Shown here: in pieces, positions 13,555 through 20,554 of the stretch
Layout: each line of letters opens with the position of its first letter
How positions within the stretch are numbered: the first letter of the stretch is position 1
Position numbers and translations under genes: made by a program
Virus record (IMG/VR): IMGVR_UViG_3300045743_000086
Coordinates: 1-32,561 of that record
Source of the DNA: a virus
Length of the DNA stretch: 32,561 bases
Strand: one strand, 5' to 3'
The notes under the pieces: model-generated
Seen by the model: the letters and a program-made list of their open reading frames with translations, nothing else
Database searches by the model: none
What the model was told of the DNA's origin: nothing

Positions 13555-14161
13555 TTGGAAATTTGAAAATATTGCTACTGAATTTGATTCTCATGTAAGA
13601 GAACAACTTCCTTGGTATGATTTGGTGATAGATTCTATTGCATTTATAGTTAAAAATTATATACCAAAAAACGGTAAAATATATGATATTGGAGGTTCCA
13701 CTGGAAATGTAAAAAAATTATTAATTGAAACAATTTCTGATAGAAATTTGGATTATTATATTTTAGATAATGTTTCTGAAATGAATCCCGATATTTTGGG
13801 TGATGCTGTAGAATACGATTATCAACCATTTGATTGTGCAATTTTAAATCTAACCTTAATGTTTATTCCCGTAAAACATAGAAGAGAATTATTATTATCA
13901 TTGTATGATAAACTTAATGTTGGTGGTTGTATAATAATTGTTGATAAATTTATACAAAACGAATCATACATATCAACGATCTTTAGACGTATGACTATTA
14001 ACTGGAAATTTAATAATGGTGTGAGTTGTGATTCAATAGTAGAAAAAGAGTTATCTTTATCTGGGATTCAAATACCATTATATCATACAGATATAGAATA
14101 TTATAGGGCGCAAAAGTTTTTTCAATTTGGAGAATTTTCTGGTTATGTCATATCAAAATAA
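13538..14161 (+). CDS. CmoA-like class I SAM-dependent methyltransferase
   Basis: This 207-residue protein aligns along its length with CmoA: FDSHVREQLPWYDLV (16-30), SAM motif I YDIGGSTGN (49-57), AILNLTLMFIPVKHRRELLLSLYDKLNVGG (101-130, compare CmoA [30 protein letters not shown]), VDKF, and a C-terminal FFQFGEFSGYVISK. E. coli CmoA makes carboxy-SAM from SAM and prephenate and needs Arg199. By my alignment the position is Glu171 here (VEKELSLSG), so an ordinary methyltransferase is more likely. The gene starts inside the end of the cytosine methyltransferase gene (17-base overlap), so the products are made together. The substrate is unknown: tRNA, DNA base or small molecule. Confidence 0.75.
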   Translation: MKKISDWKFENIATEFDSHVREQLPWYDLVIDSIAFIVKNYIPKNGKIYDIGGSTGNVKKLLIETISDRNLDYYILDNVSEMNPDILGDAVEYDYQPFDCAILNLTLMFIPVKHRRELLLSLYDKLNVGGCIIIVDKFIQNESYISTIFRRMTINWKFNNGVSCDSIVEKELSLSGIQIPLYHTDIEYYRAQKFFQFGEFSGYVISK

Positions 14162-14342
14162 AATTATATATGAATATGGTGGAGAAATAAAATATTATCT
14201 TGATGGAGATAATTCTAGAACTTATATGTTAAGAGATCTAGAATTACTTCAAATCAAAATGCAGAATCAGTATAGAGTTGACAAAGATGATTTAATGTGG
14301 TATAATGAATTTCAACAAAAATGTGAGGTAATAAATGGCTAA
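14145..14342 (+). CDS. Hypothetical small protein
   Basis: This 65-residue protein begins MSYQNKIIYEYGGEIKYY. ATG 14145 is preferred, with GGAGA at 14129-14133; a TTG at 14127 is an unlikely alternative. The body is charged and probably helical (RTYMLRDLELLQIKMQNQY, DDLMWYNEFQQKCEV). It overlaps the methyltransferase gene upstream by 17 bases and the next gene downstream by eight, so it sits in one continuous operon leading to the polymerase. No family or function is recognised. Confidence 0.65.
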   Translation: MSYQNKIIYEYGGEIKYYLDGDNSRTYMLRDLELLQIKMQNQYRVDKDDLMWYNEFQQKCEVING

Positions 14343-14694
14343 TATTAAAATGTTAAGACTCTCCACTGGAGAGAATGTATTGTGTGAAATTGTATCAGAA
14401 CATCATGATGATGGAGTATTCTCTAATTCTTCTGATTGTGTTTATTCTGATCATATTAAAGTTTCAAATGCGGTTGAATTAAGTATTGTCCCAAATCCAC
14501 AAGATAGACAACAAATGTCTTATGGGTTTCTTCCATTCCCACAATATGCAGCACCTAAATCTAAAGATTTGGTTACTATTCTAGTACGACATATTGTATT
14601 CTGTTTAGAACCAGATGTCCAATTTCTAGAACAATATAATGCAATTTTCAATAAGATTCTTGTTCCAGAATCTAGAATTATTCTAGGAAAATGA
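14335..14694 (+). CDS. Conserved phage protein, possible Sm-like (LSM) fold, upstream of polymerase
   Basis: This 119-residue protein begins with KMLRLSTGENVLCEIVSEHHDDG, a strand-turn-strand pattern of the Sm-like type seen in small proteins encoded next to gp43 in marine T4-like phages. A mid region follows (KVSNAVELSIVPNP, then FLPFPQYAAP), then strand DLVTILVRHIVFCLEP and helix FLEQYNAIFNKILVP. The LSM assignment rests on this pattern only. Bacterial LSM proteins such as Hfq bind RNA, but no RNA-binding residues can be claimed here. The stop overlaps the start of the polymerase gene by four bases (ATGA), so polymerase translation may depend on it. Confidence 0.6.
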   Translation: MANIKMLRLSTGENVLCEIVSEHHDDGVFSNSSDCVYSDHIKVSNAVELSIVPNPQDRQQMSYGFLPFPQYAAPKSKDLVTILVRHIVFCLEPDVQFLEQYNAIFNKILVPESRIILGK

Positions 14695-16160
14695 GTAGCT
14701 TCTACACAAATGTCAGAACAATAGGAAATTTTATATGTTATCGTGGTGTTGAAAACGGATTACCAGTAAAATTTAAATGTGAATATAGTCCTAAAGTTTA
14801 TATAAAATCTAATAAAAATTCTTTATTGAAAACTTTAGAAGGAGATAATGTAGTAGAGTTAAAATCTGGTGCTAGTATAAATGAAACCAAAGACCTTATT
14901 AAACAATATTCTGAAGTAGATAATTTTGAGATATTAGGTGATATTGGGTTTGATACTCAATATATATCAGATAAATTCAAAGGTGTGGTAGATTTTGATG
15001 TAGATAAAATATCTATTCATATTGTTGATATTGAAACTTCGACAGAACTTGGTGGCTTCCCAAATGCTTTATTAGCAGAAGAAGAAATTCTGTTGATTTC
15101 TATGTTAGACCTAAAAACTCAATTAGTTACAGTATTTACTGCTAGACCTTATGCAGGAGAACCTTTAGACAATGTTACTATTGTCTTATGTGAAAATGAG
15201 GTATCATTATTAAGACATTTTATCGATTATTGGAATAGAGTCGCTGTAGATATTGTTTCTGGATGGAATACTAATACATTCGATATACCATTTATTATTA
15301 ATAGAATTTCTAGAATAATGGGAGATAGTTGTGCTAAAGAATTGTCTCCCTGGGGTATGATAAAAAGTAGAACTTCTAAAGGAAATTATGGTAAAGAAGA
15401 AACTATTTATGAAATTTCTGGTGTATCTTGTATTGATATGTTAGATTTATATAAAAAATATACATATACTACTAGAGAGAGTTATACTTTAGATTTTATA
15501 TCTCAAGAAGAACTTGGGGTTGGTAAATTGGATCATTCAGAGTTTGCTAACTTTAAAGATTTTTACACGAATGGATTTTCTAAGTACCTAGAATATAATA
15601 CAATCGATGTAAAGCGGGTTGCTCAATTAGAATCTAAGATGAAATTAATTGAATTATGTTTAACTATGGCGTATCTGGCTAAAATCAACTATAGTGAAGT
15701 ATATTCTCAAATGAAGATGTGGGATGCTATTATTTATAATCACTTAAAGGATAATAATATAGTTATTCCAAAGAAATCTAATAGTTCTAAATCTGAACAA
15801 TTTGAGGGGGCTTATGTAAAAGAACCTATTCCTGGGTTATATAAATGGGGTATTAGTGTTGATGCAAAATCTTTATATCCTAGTATTCTTCAGGGATGGA
15901 ATATTTCTCCAGAAACTTTTATGGGAATGTCAAATACTCCATTAACAGTTGACAAATTAATAAATCAAGAGTATAATAATTTATCTGATATATATTGTAC
16001 TGCTGCTAGTGGTGCTATGTATTCTAAAGATAAACAAGGATTATTACCCGATTTAGTAGATTTATATATGTCTAAACGAGTTATAGCAAAAAATCTAATG
16101 AAAGATAATGAGAGAGAATTAGAAGTTTTAAAGAAAGAATTAAAATGTAGAGGATTATGA
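14691..16160 (+). CDS. 43A: DNA polymerase N-terminal part: exonuclease domain and palm motif A (gp43A)
   Basis: This 489-residue protein is the first half of a family B polymerase. It holds the 3'-5' exonuclease motifs ExoI VDIETS (112-117), ExoII GWNTNTFD (191-198) and ExoIII YNTIDV (302-307), then polymerase motif A DAKSLYPSI (391-399), and ends in the fingers (KRVIAKNLMKDNERELEVLKKEL). It stops at TGA 16158-16160, before motifs B and C, which lie in the next gene. The gene therefore cannot make active polymerase alone; its product must assemble with gp43B. A split gp43 is known in some Aeromonas T4-like phages. Exonuclease acidic residues are intact, so proofreading should work. Confidence 0.9.
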   Translation: MSSFYTNVRTIGNFICYRGVENGLPVKFKCEYSPKVYIKSNKNSLLKTLEGDNVVELKSGASINETKDLIKQYSEVDNFEILGDIGFDTQYISDKFKGVVDFDVDKISIHIVDIETSTELGGFPNALLAEEEILLISMLDLKTQLVTVFTARPYAGEPLDNVTIVLCENEVSLLRHFIDYWNRVAVDIVSGWNTNTFDIPFIINRISRIMGDSCAKELSPWGMIKSRTSKGNYGKEETIYEISGVSCIDMLDLYKKYTYTTRESYTLDFISQEELGVGKLDHSEFANFKDFYTNGFSKYLEYNTIDVKRVAQLESKMKLIELCLTMAYLAKINYSEVYSQMKMWDAIIYNHLKDNNIVIPKKSNSSKSEQFEGAYVKEPIPGLYKWGISVDAKSLYPSILQGWNISPETFMGMSNTPLTVDKLINQEYNNLSDIYCTAASGAMYSKDKQGLLPDLVDLYMSKRVIAKNLMKDNERELEVLKKELKCRGL

Positions 16161-17522
16161 TGTATAAAAATTATTCTGATAAAGAATTACTGGAATTAAA
16201 ATATAAATTAGAGGGGAATATATCTAAATATAATAATGCTCAAATGGCGGCAAAAATTGCTATGAATTCGCTAGACTAATATGGTGCTTTTATTGGTAAC
16301 AATAATCGAATAACTCTGTGAATTTGGTGGAACTCCAGACCGGACAATACCAAGCCAAGCCTAATATGGGAAGGTTTAACGACTATTCGTGGAAACGAAG
16401 TACACTCAAGTGAGTGGAAGCTCAGAGGTTCCTATAATTTAGGAATATGATATAGTCTGATCTTTATGGGAACATAAAGCTGTCTATCTATAGACGGGAT
16501 AGAATTCACGAATCTATCTGAACATAATATGATATGGAGCACTCGGAAATGCACATTTTAGATATTTTAAATTAGAAAATGCTAGAGCAATTACCTTAAC
16601 TGGTCAGTATATTATTAAATCTATGGATTATTGGATTAATTTTGAATTAAATAATATGTTTAATAAAAATAAAGTTGAACAAAATCAATGGGTTACGTAT
16701 CAAGATACTGACTCCTGCTATATTACATTAAATCCTGTAGTAGAGAGATTTTATAAAGAAAAAACTGATGATGAAATTGTAAATTTATTAGATACAATAT
16801 GTAAAGAGAAATTAATGCCAATCATTAATAAACATTGTGTAGCATTAGAAGATTATACTAATAATTTTAGAAAGACTATTATATTTGAACGAGAATCTAT
16901 TTTTTCTTCAGGAATATTTTTAGCGAAGAAGCGTTATTTTATGAATGTTCTTGATAATGAGGGGGTTAGATATGCTACACCTAAACTAAAAGTTATGGGT
17001 TTAGAAGTTGTTAAATCATCTACTCCTGGAGTTATTAGGAAAACTTTAAAGGCTGCATTGAGTATTATCTTAGATGAAGGTGAGGAGAAGATTCATGAAT
17101 ATATTGCAAAATGTCAATCTGAGTTTTCTAAATTTTCAATAGAAGAAATTTCATTTCCTAGAGGTGTTAATGGCTTAAGTAAATATAATGATTCGGTTAC
17201 TATATATTCTAAAGGAACTCCAATCCATACTAAAGGTTCTTTATTATATAATAATAAACTGCGAGAACTTGGATTAGAAAACAAATATCCATTAATAGGT
17301 GAAGGAGACAAAATAAAATATACATATCTGAGAGAACCAAATCCAATAAAAAATACGGTAATATCATATCCTACAGAATTACCAGTAGAATTCGGTTTAC
17401 ATAAATACGTAGATTTTAATATGCAATTTGAAAAATCGTTTTTAGCACCACTTAGAAATATTCTGGATGCTATAGGATGGAAAACCGAAAAATCAACATC
17501 AATCGAAGACTTTTTTAACTAA
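16160..17522 (+). CDS. 43B: DNA polymerase C-terminal part: motifs B and C and clamp-binding tail (gp43B), interrupted by a group I intron
   Basis: Exon 1 is 16160-16272 and exon 2 is 16532-17522; spliced, it encodes 367 residues. ATG 16160 has an AGAGGA site at 16149-16154, five bases away, and overlaps the stop of gp43A. Exon 1 gives the end of the fingers, KYNNAQMAAKIAMNS, and the first two bases of the next Leu codon. Exon 2 supplies YGALGN, completing motif B (KIAMNSLYG). Later come motif C DTDS (96-99) and a C-terminal peptide SIEDFFN like T4 gp43 ASLDFLFG, which docks on the clamp. Without splicing, translation ends at TAA 16277-16279. The two parts together (856 residues) are close to T4 gp43 (898). 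Confidence 0.85.
16273..16531 (+). ncRNA. Group I intron, 259 nt, no ORF, in polymerase motif B
   Basis: Core elements visible: P3 CTCTG 16314-16318 with CAGAG 16423-16427; P7 GACTA 16381-16385 with TAGTC 16453-16457 in GATATAGTC; P7.1 TTCG/CGAA 16386-16399; P7.2 CACTC/GAGTG 16403-16416; P8 TTCCTA/TAGGAA 16429-16445; P9 CTTTATG(GGAA)CATAAAG 16462-16479; further P9 hairpins to about 16519. P7.1 and P7.2 indicate subgroup IA. The 5' exon ends in T (TTCGCT) and the intron in G 16531; joining restores the frame CTA TAT GGA. A GGTG at 16283-16286 could be the guide pairing with exon CGCT, but P1 is short and uncertain. Confidence 0.88.
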
Positions 17523-17884
17523 TGGAAAATATAATGACAAGCGAAACTGAATGTGTAAATGATTGTGACAAAATTGAAAATTTCTCTGTATTTAATAGCC
17601 CAACAGTAGCTATTACTTTGTTGAAACATGAATGTGTAGATAATGGTGTAATGTATAATGTTTGTCTTGATTATATTTTATCAGATGATCCATTACAAGT
17701 GATTTCTACTACTACAGATTTATATTCTAATTACCCATTAGAACTTATCGTAGAAGCATCTGCACTTGGATCTATATATAATAATTTGTTGGATATTGTT
17801 AGAGTTATTGATCTAGAAACTGGCAAAGAAGTATCTGATGAAGTCTATTCTCTTGATGAAGTTCTTGAAGATTGGGAACTTTAA
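17522..17884 (+). CDS. Hypothetical acidic protein after polymerase
   Basis: This 120-residue protein shares one base with the polymerase stop (TAATG), so it is probably read by reinitiating ribosomes. A second in-frame ATG lies at 17534. The sequence is acidic with mixed strands and helices (VAITLLKHECVDNGVMYNVCLDYIL, SNYPLELIVEASALGSIYNNLL, SLDEVLEDWEL at the end) and several Cys in the first half. No motif, signal or membrane segment is recognised. It is the last gene of the polymerase operon, followed by a strong hairpin. Confidence 0.7.
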   Translation: MENIMTSETECVNDCDKIENFSVFNSPTVAITLLKHECVDNGVMYNVCLDYILSDDPLQVISTTTDLYSNYPLELIVEASALGSIYNNLLDIVRVIDLETGKEVSDEVYSLDEVLEDWEL

Positions 17885-17899
17885 TCTATATTTAATTAT

Positions 17900-17931
17900 G
17901 TCTAAGCTATATTATTTTGTATAGCTTAGAC
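17900..17931 (+). terminator. 12-bp hairpin at the end of the polymerase operon
   Basis: GTCTAAGCTATA (17900-17911) pairs perfectly with TATAGCTTAGAC (17920-17931) around an 8-nt loop. There is no T-run, so it may be a processing or stabilising structure rather than a classical terminator. Confidence 0.55.
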
Positions 17932-17942
17932 CATATAGTTTA

Positions 17943-17950
17943 TATAAATA
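17943..17950 (+). promoter_or_regulatory. T4-type late promoter octamer TATAAATA
   Basis: An exact TATAAATA lies 66 bases before the GIY-YIG nuclease gene. Just downstream is a hairpin AGTCAGA (17955-17961) / TCTGACT (17968-17974) at or near the expected transcript start. Late expression is also known for the T4 intron nuclease I-TevI. Confidence 0.6.
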
Positions 17951-18015
17951 TCTTAGTCAGAGTGGGATCTGACTCTTAAATATGATAAACCTAAAAGAAA
18001 TTAAAGGAGAACTAT

Positions 18016-19020
18016 ATGGTAACTACTCAACAGATAGAAAATTTATTTTATTCTGAGACAGATAATAAATATAAATTAATGTTAAAAACTCATTGGGAAA
18101 CTGGTATACATTATCTATGTATAACTAAACGAAAAAATTTTAGAAAATATACTGGATCTGGTGTTAGATGGAAGATTTTATTAAAATCCCATCCATCACC
18201 TGTATTCACTTGTTTGTTATTTTCATCTGATGATATAGATGAATTTAATGCTATATGTATAGAACATAATAATTTATTTAATATACCAAATAACCAAAAT
18301 TTTGCTAATTTAGTCCCTGAATATGGGTATACTGGAAATCAAGGAAATCTTCCTATGTGGTGGGAGACTGCATCTGATATAGATAAAGATATAACTAGAA
18401 AAAAGATAACGACATCTAGAAAAGTAACTTGTTTAGAAAAGTATGGTAAATCTCATGTTATGGATATAGCTAGACTTGGATTACTCGATTATTATATAAA
18501 ACATAATGTGAAATCTGCTATGCATATACCGGAAGTAGCAGAGAAATGTAAGCTTTCTAGAGAATCTACGATGATGGAAAAGTATGGGGTTATTAATAAT
18601 ATGCAAGTACCAGAGATATCAAATAGATGTAGAATTTCTAGGGAAGCAACTATGATGGAAAAGTATGGGGTTGTACATTCTTTACAAATTCCTGGATTGG
18701 GTAAAAAAGTAAAAATTTCTAGAGAAGCTACGATGATGGAAAAATATGGGGTTCCAAATGCATCATTAGTACCTGAAATTGCCGCTAAACGAGGTCTTAA
18801 AATATCAGAAACATTTAAGAATAAATCAAACGTAAAATGTGAATTTTGTGATCATGAATCGAAAAGTGTATTAAATCATCAAAATTATTGTAAATATAAT
18901 CCAAATAAACTTATTAGACAAAAATATGAATGTCCAAATTGCGGAGGATTTTTTGATAAATTAAATCTAAACAGGTGGCATCTAGATAACTGTAAATCAT
19001 TAACTAAAGGTATATTATGA
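18016..19020 (+). CDS. Putative GIY-YIG-type homing endonuclease with tandem repeats and zinc fingers
   Basis: This 334-residue protein begins with the variant GIY-YIG domain of phage nucleases: TGIHYLCITKRKNFRKYTGSGVRWKILLKSH (29-59), then an acidic helix (DEFNAICIEHNNLFNI) and NFANLVPEYGYTG (95-107). Glu76 or Glu83 may be the metal ligand. The middle has four repeats of the type REATMMEKYGV (from about residues 138, 184, 211 and 238). The C-terminus has two zinc-finger-like sets: Cys275, Cys278, His289, Cys292, and Cys306, Cys309, His322, Cys326. A strong AAAGGAG precedes the ATG. The gene lies between polymerase and UvsX and overlaps uvsX by four bases, as expected for a mobile gene tolerated in an operon. 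Confidence 0.75.
   Translation: MVTTQQIENLFYSETDNKYKLMLKTHWETGIHYLCITKRKNFRKYTGSGVRWKILLKSHPSPVFTCLLFSSDDIDEFNAICIEHNNLFNIPNNQNFANLVPEYGYTGNQGNLPMWWETASDIDKDITRKKITTSRKVTCLEKYGKSHVMDIARLGLLDYYIKHNVKSAMHIPEVAEKCKLSRESTMMEKYGVINNMQVPEISNRCRISREATMMEKYGVVHSLQIPGLGKKVKISREATMMEKYGVPNASLVPEIAAKRGLKISETFKNKSNVKCEFCDHESKSVLNHQNYCKYNPNKLIRQKYECPNCGGFFDKLNLNRWHLDNCKSLTKGIL
18556..18753 (+). repeat. Three 36-nt near-identical units at 81-nt spacing
   Basis: The segment TCTAG(A/G)GAA followed by ATGATGGAAAA(G/A)TATGGGGTT begins at 18556, 18637 and 18718, each 81 bases (27 codons) apart. Only a few bases differ between copies, so the duplication is recent or the units are homogenised by recombination. 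They encode the REATMMEKYGV modules. Confidence 0.85.
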
Positions 19021-20090
19021 AAAATCCACTATTAGATAGAATATTAAAAAATAGTCCAACAAAACATACATCAATTTTATCTAAATCTGTTATGTTTAAA
19101 GATAAAGATGTTATTCCTACAGATATACCTATTATAAATATAGCATTTTCTGGAGATATTGATGGTGGTATTAGTTCTGGTTTAACTTTGTTAGCTGGTA
19201 GCAGCAAGACATTTAAATCGATGGCTTCTTTAATTTGTGTTAGAGCATATTTAAACAAATATCCAGAAGCAGTTTGTATTTTATATGATTCTGAGGGTGG
19301 AATCACTCCAGAATATTTGACCGCATTAGGGGTAGATCCAGATAGAGTAGTTCATATACCAATTGAACATATTGAAATGTTAAAATTTGATTTAGTAAAA
19401 CAATTGAATGAGATTACTAGAGAAGATAAAGTTATTATTGTTATTGATTCAATCGGAAATACCGCGAGTCTTAAAGAATTAGAAGATGCTATAAATGAAA
19501 AATCTGTAGCAGAAATGCAAAGAGCAAAATCTATTAAAAGTTTGTTTAGGATGGTTACACCTTCTTTTGTTGCTAAAGATGTTCCGTGTCTAGCAATATG
19601 TCATACATATTCTGAAATGTCATTGCATCCTCGTCAAATCATAAGCGGTGGAACTGGATTAATTTATTCAGCAAATCAAGCATTTATAATTAGTAAAGCA
19701 CAAGAAAAAGATGGTACTGAATTAGTTGGTTATAATTTTACAATTAATATCGAAAAATCTAGGTTTGTTCGGGAAAAATCTAAATTAACATTTACTGTCA
19801 CGTATGAGAATGGTATTCAAAAATATTCTGGTTTAATGGATATTGCCTTGGGATTGGGGTTTTGTGCTAAACCAAAAAATGGTTGGTATGCTAAAGTAAA
19901 TTCTGACACTGGTGAAATTATAGAAAAGAATTATAGATTTAAAGATACTTTAAATGATGATTTTTGGGGTAGTATATTATCTGATGAAAAATTTAAATTA
20001 GCGGTTAAATCAAAATTTCAACTAGGTATGAATTCTATGATTTCTGATGAAGAAATAGAATCTCCGTTTCCTGAAGAAGACGAAGATTAA
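19017..20090 (+). CDS. uvsX: UvsX recombinase (RecA/Rad51 family)
   Basis: This 357-residue protein has a RecA core: DIPIINIAFSGDIDGGISSGLTLLAGSSKTFKS with a UvsX-type Walker A (60-68), LYDSEGG with the Glu that senses DNA (90-95), Walker B VIIVIDSIG (139-147), and ISGGTGLIYSANQAFII. The C-terminus is acidic (SPFPEEDED), as in UvsX. It coats single-stranded DNA and drives strand exchange for recombination-dependent replication and repair, working with gp41 in T4. The start overlaps the nuclease gene (ATGA). Length is slightly below T4 UvsX (391). A terminator follows. Confidence 0.94.
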   Translation: MKNPLLDRILKNSPTKHTSILSKSVMFKDKDVIPTDIPIINIAFSGDIDGGISSGLTLLAGSSKTFKSMASLICVRAYLNKYPEAVCILYDSEGGITPEYLTALGVDPDRVVHIPIEHIEMLKFDLVKQLNEITREDKVIIVIDSIGNTASLKELEDAINEKSVAEMQRAKSIKSLFRMVTPSFVAKDVPCLAICHTYSEMSLHPRQIISGGTGLIYSANQAFIISKAQEKDGTELVGYNFTINIEKSRFVREKSKLTFTVTYENGIQKYSGLMDIALGLGFCAKPKNGWYAKVNSDTGEIIEKNYRFKDTLNDDFWGSILSDEKFKLAVKSKFQLGMNSMISDEEIESPFPEEDED

Positions 20091-20097
20091 TCAAACA

Positions 20098-20132
20098 AAA
20101 GTAAAGAAGTCATAAAAACTTCTTTACTTTTT
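20098..20132 (+). terminator. Rho-independent terminator after uvsX
   Basis: AAAGTAAAGAAGT (20098-20110) pairs with ACTTCTTTACTTT (20118-20130) across a 7-nt loop, followed by a T-run (TTTTT). Confidence 0.9.
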
Positions 20133-20151
20133 CCTAAAGTTATAGTATACT
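20123..20151 (+). promoter_or_regulatory. Probable promoter overlapping the uvsX terminator
   Basis: TTTACT at 20123-20128, a 17-base spacer and TATACT at 20146-20151. The -35 lies inside the terminator stem. It would drive the small gene at 20213, gp41 and probably the sugar cassette. Confidence 0.5.
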
Positions 20152-20212
20152 AGAGTTTCGCATGAATTTATTACGAAAATTAAAACAACTATTTAAAAGA
20201 CGAGGTAAGAAT

Positions 20213-20554
20213 ATGGATGAATTAAAAGAGGGTATTGATTTCAGATTTCAGATGGTTAATGAGATTAGTGCTGTAGCGATTATTTCGGGTAAATATGATG
20301 GTGTTGTTGTAGCATTTAATGATGTTTCTATCTCAGAACCAGAAAATATTAATGGAGTTGATACTCCACCATATTTATCTTTTCATTATGATATTATTTC
20401 TGGTGTTGATTTTTCTGATGAAGAATTATTAGATGATGAAGAATTTAAAAATCATATTGGTAATATTTTAATGAATGTTATTGTTAATAGTAATACTACT
20501 ACATCATCTTTTACAGATGCTTTGGATGAAACTATAGAATATACTGAGATTTAA
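20213..20554 (+). CDS. Hypothetical acidic protein preceding the helicase
   Basis: This 113-residue protein starts MDELKEGIDFRFQMVNEIS. ATG 20213 has GAGG (20202-20205) at good distance; an in-frame ATG at 20162 would add a basic segment (MNLLRKLKQLFKRRG) but lies only a few bases from the predicted transcript start. Predicted strands (AVAIISGKYDGVVVAFNDVSI, PYLSFHYDIISG) are followed by an acidic loop (SDEELLDDEEF) and a helix. No family is named with confidence. The stop shares a base with the helicase start (TAATG), tying its translation to gp41. Confidence 0.7.
   Translation: MDELKEGIDFRFQMVNEISAVAIISGKYDGVVVAFNDVSISEPENINGVDTPPYLSFHYDIISGVDFSDEELLDDEEFKNHIGNILMNVIVNSNTTTSSFTDALDETIEYTEI

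Noticed and set aside
16155-16162. Programmed -1 frameshift or sequencing error joining the polymerase halves
   Set aside because: A -1 slip at TTA would join the frames, but the second frame has its own AGAGGA site at ideal distance and two ATGs, and no slippery heptamer or downstream structure is seen. A split gene is simpler; an error is kept as a check in the finding.
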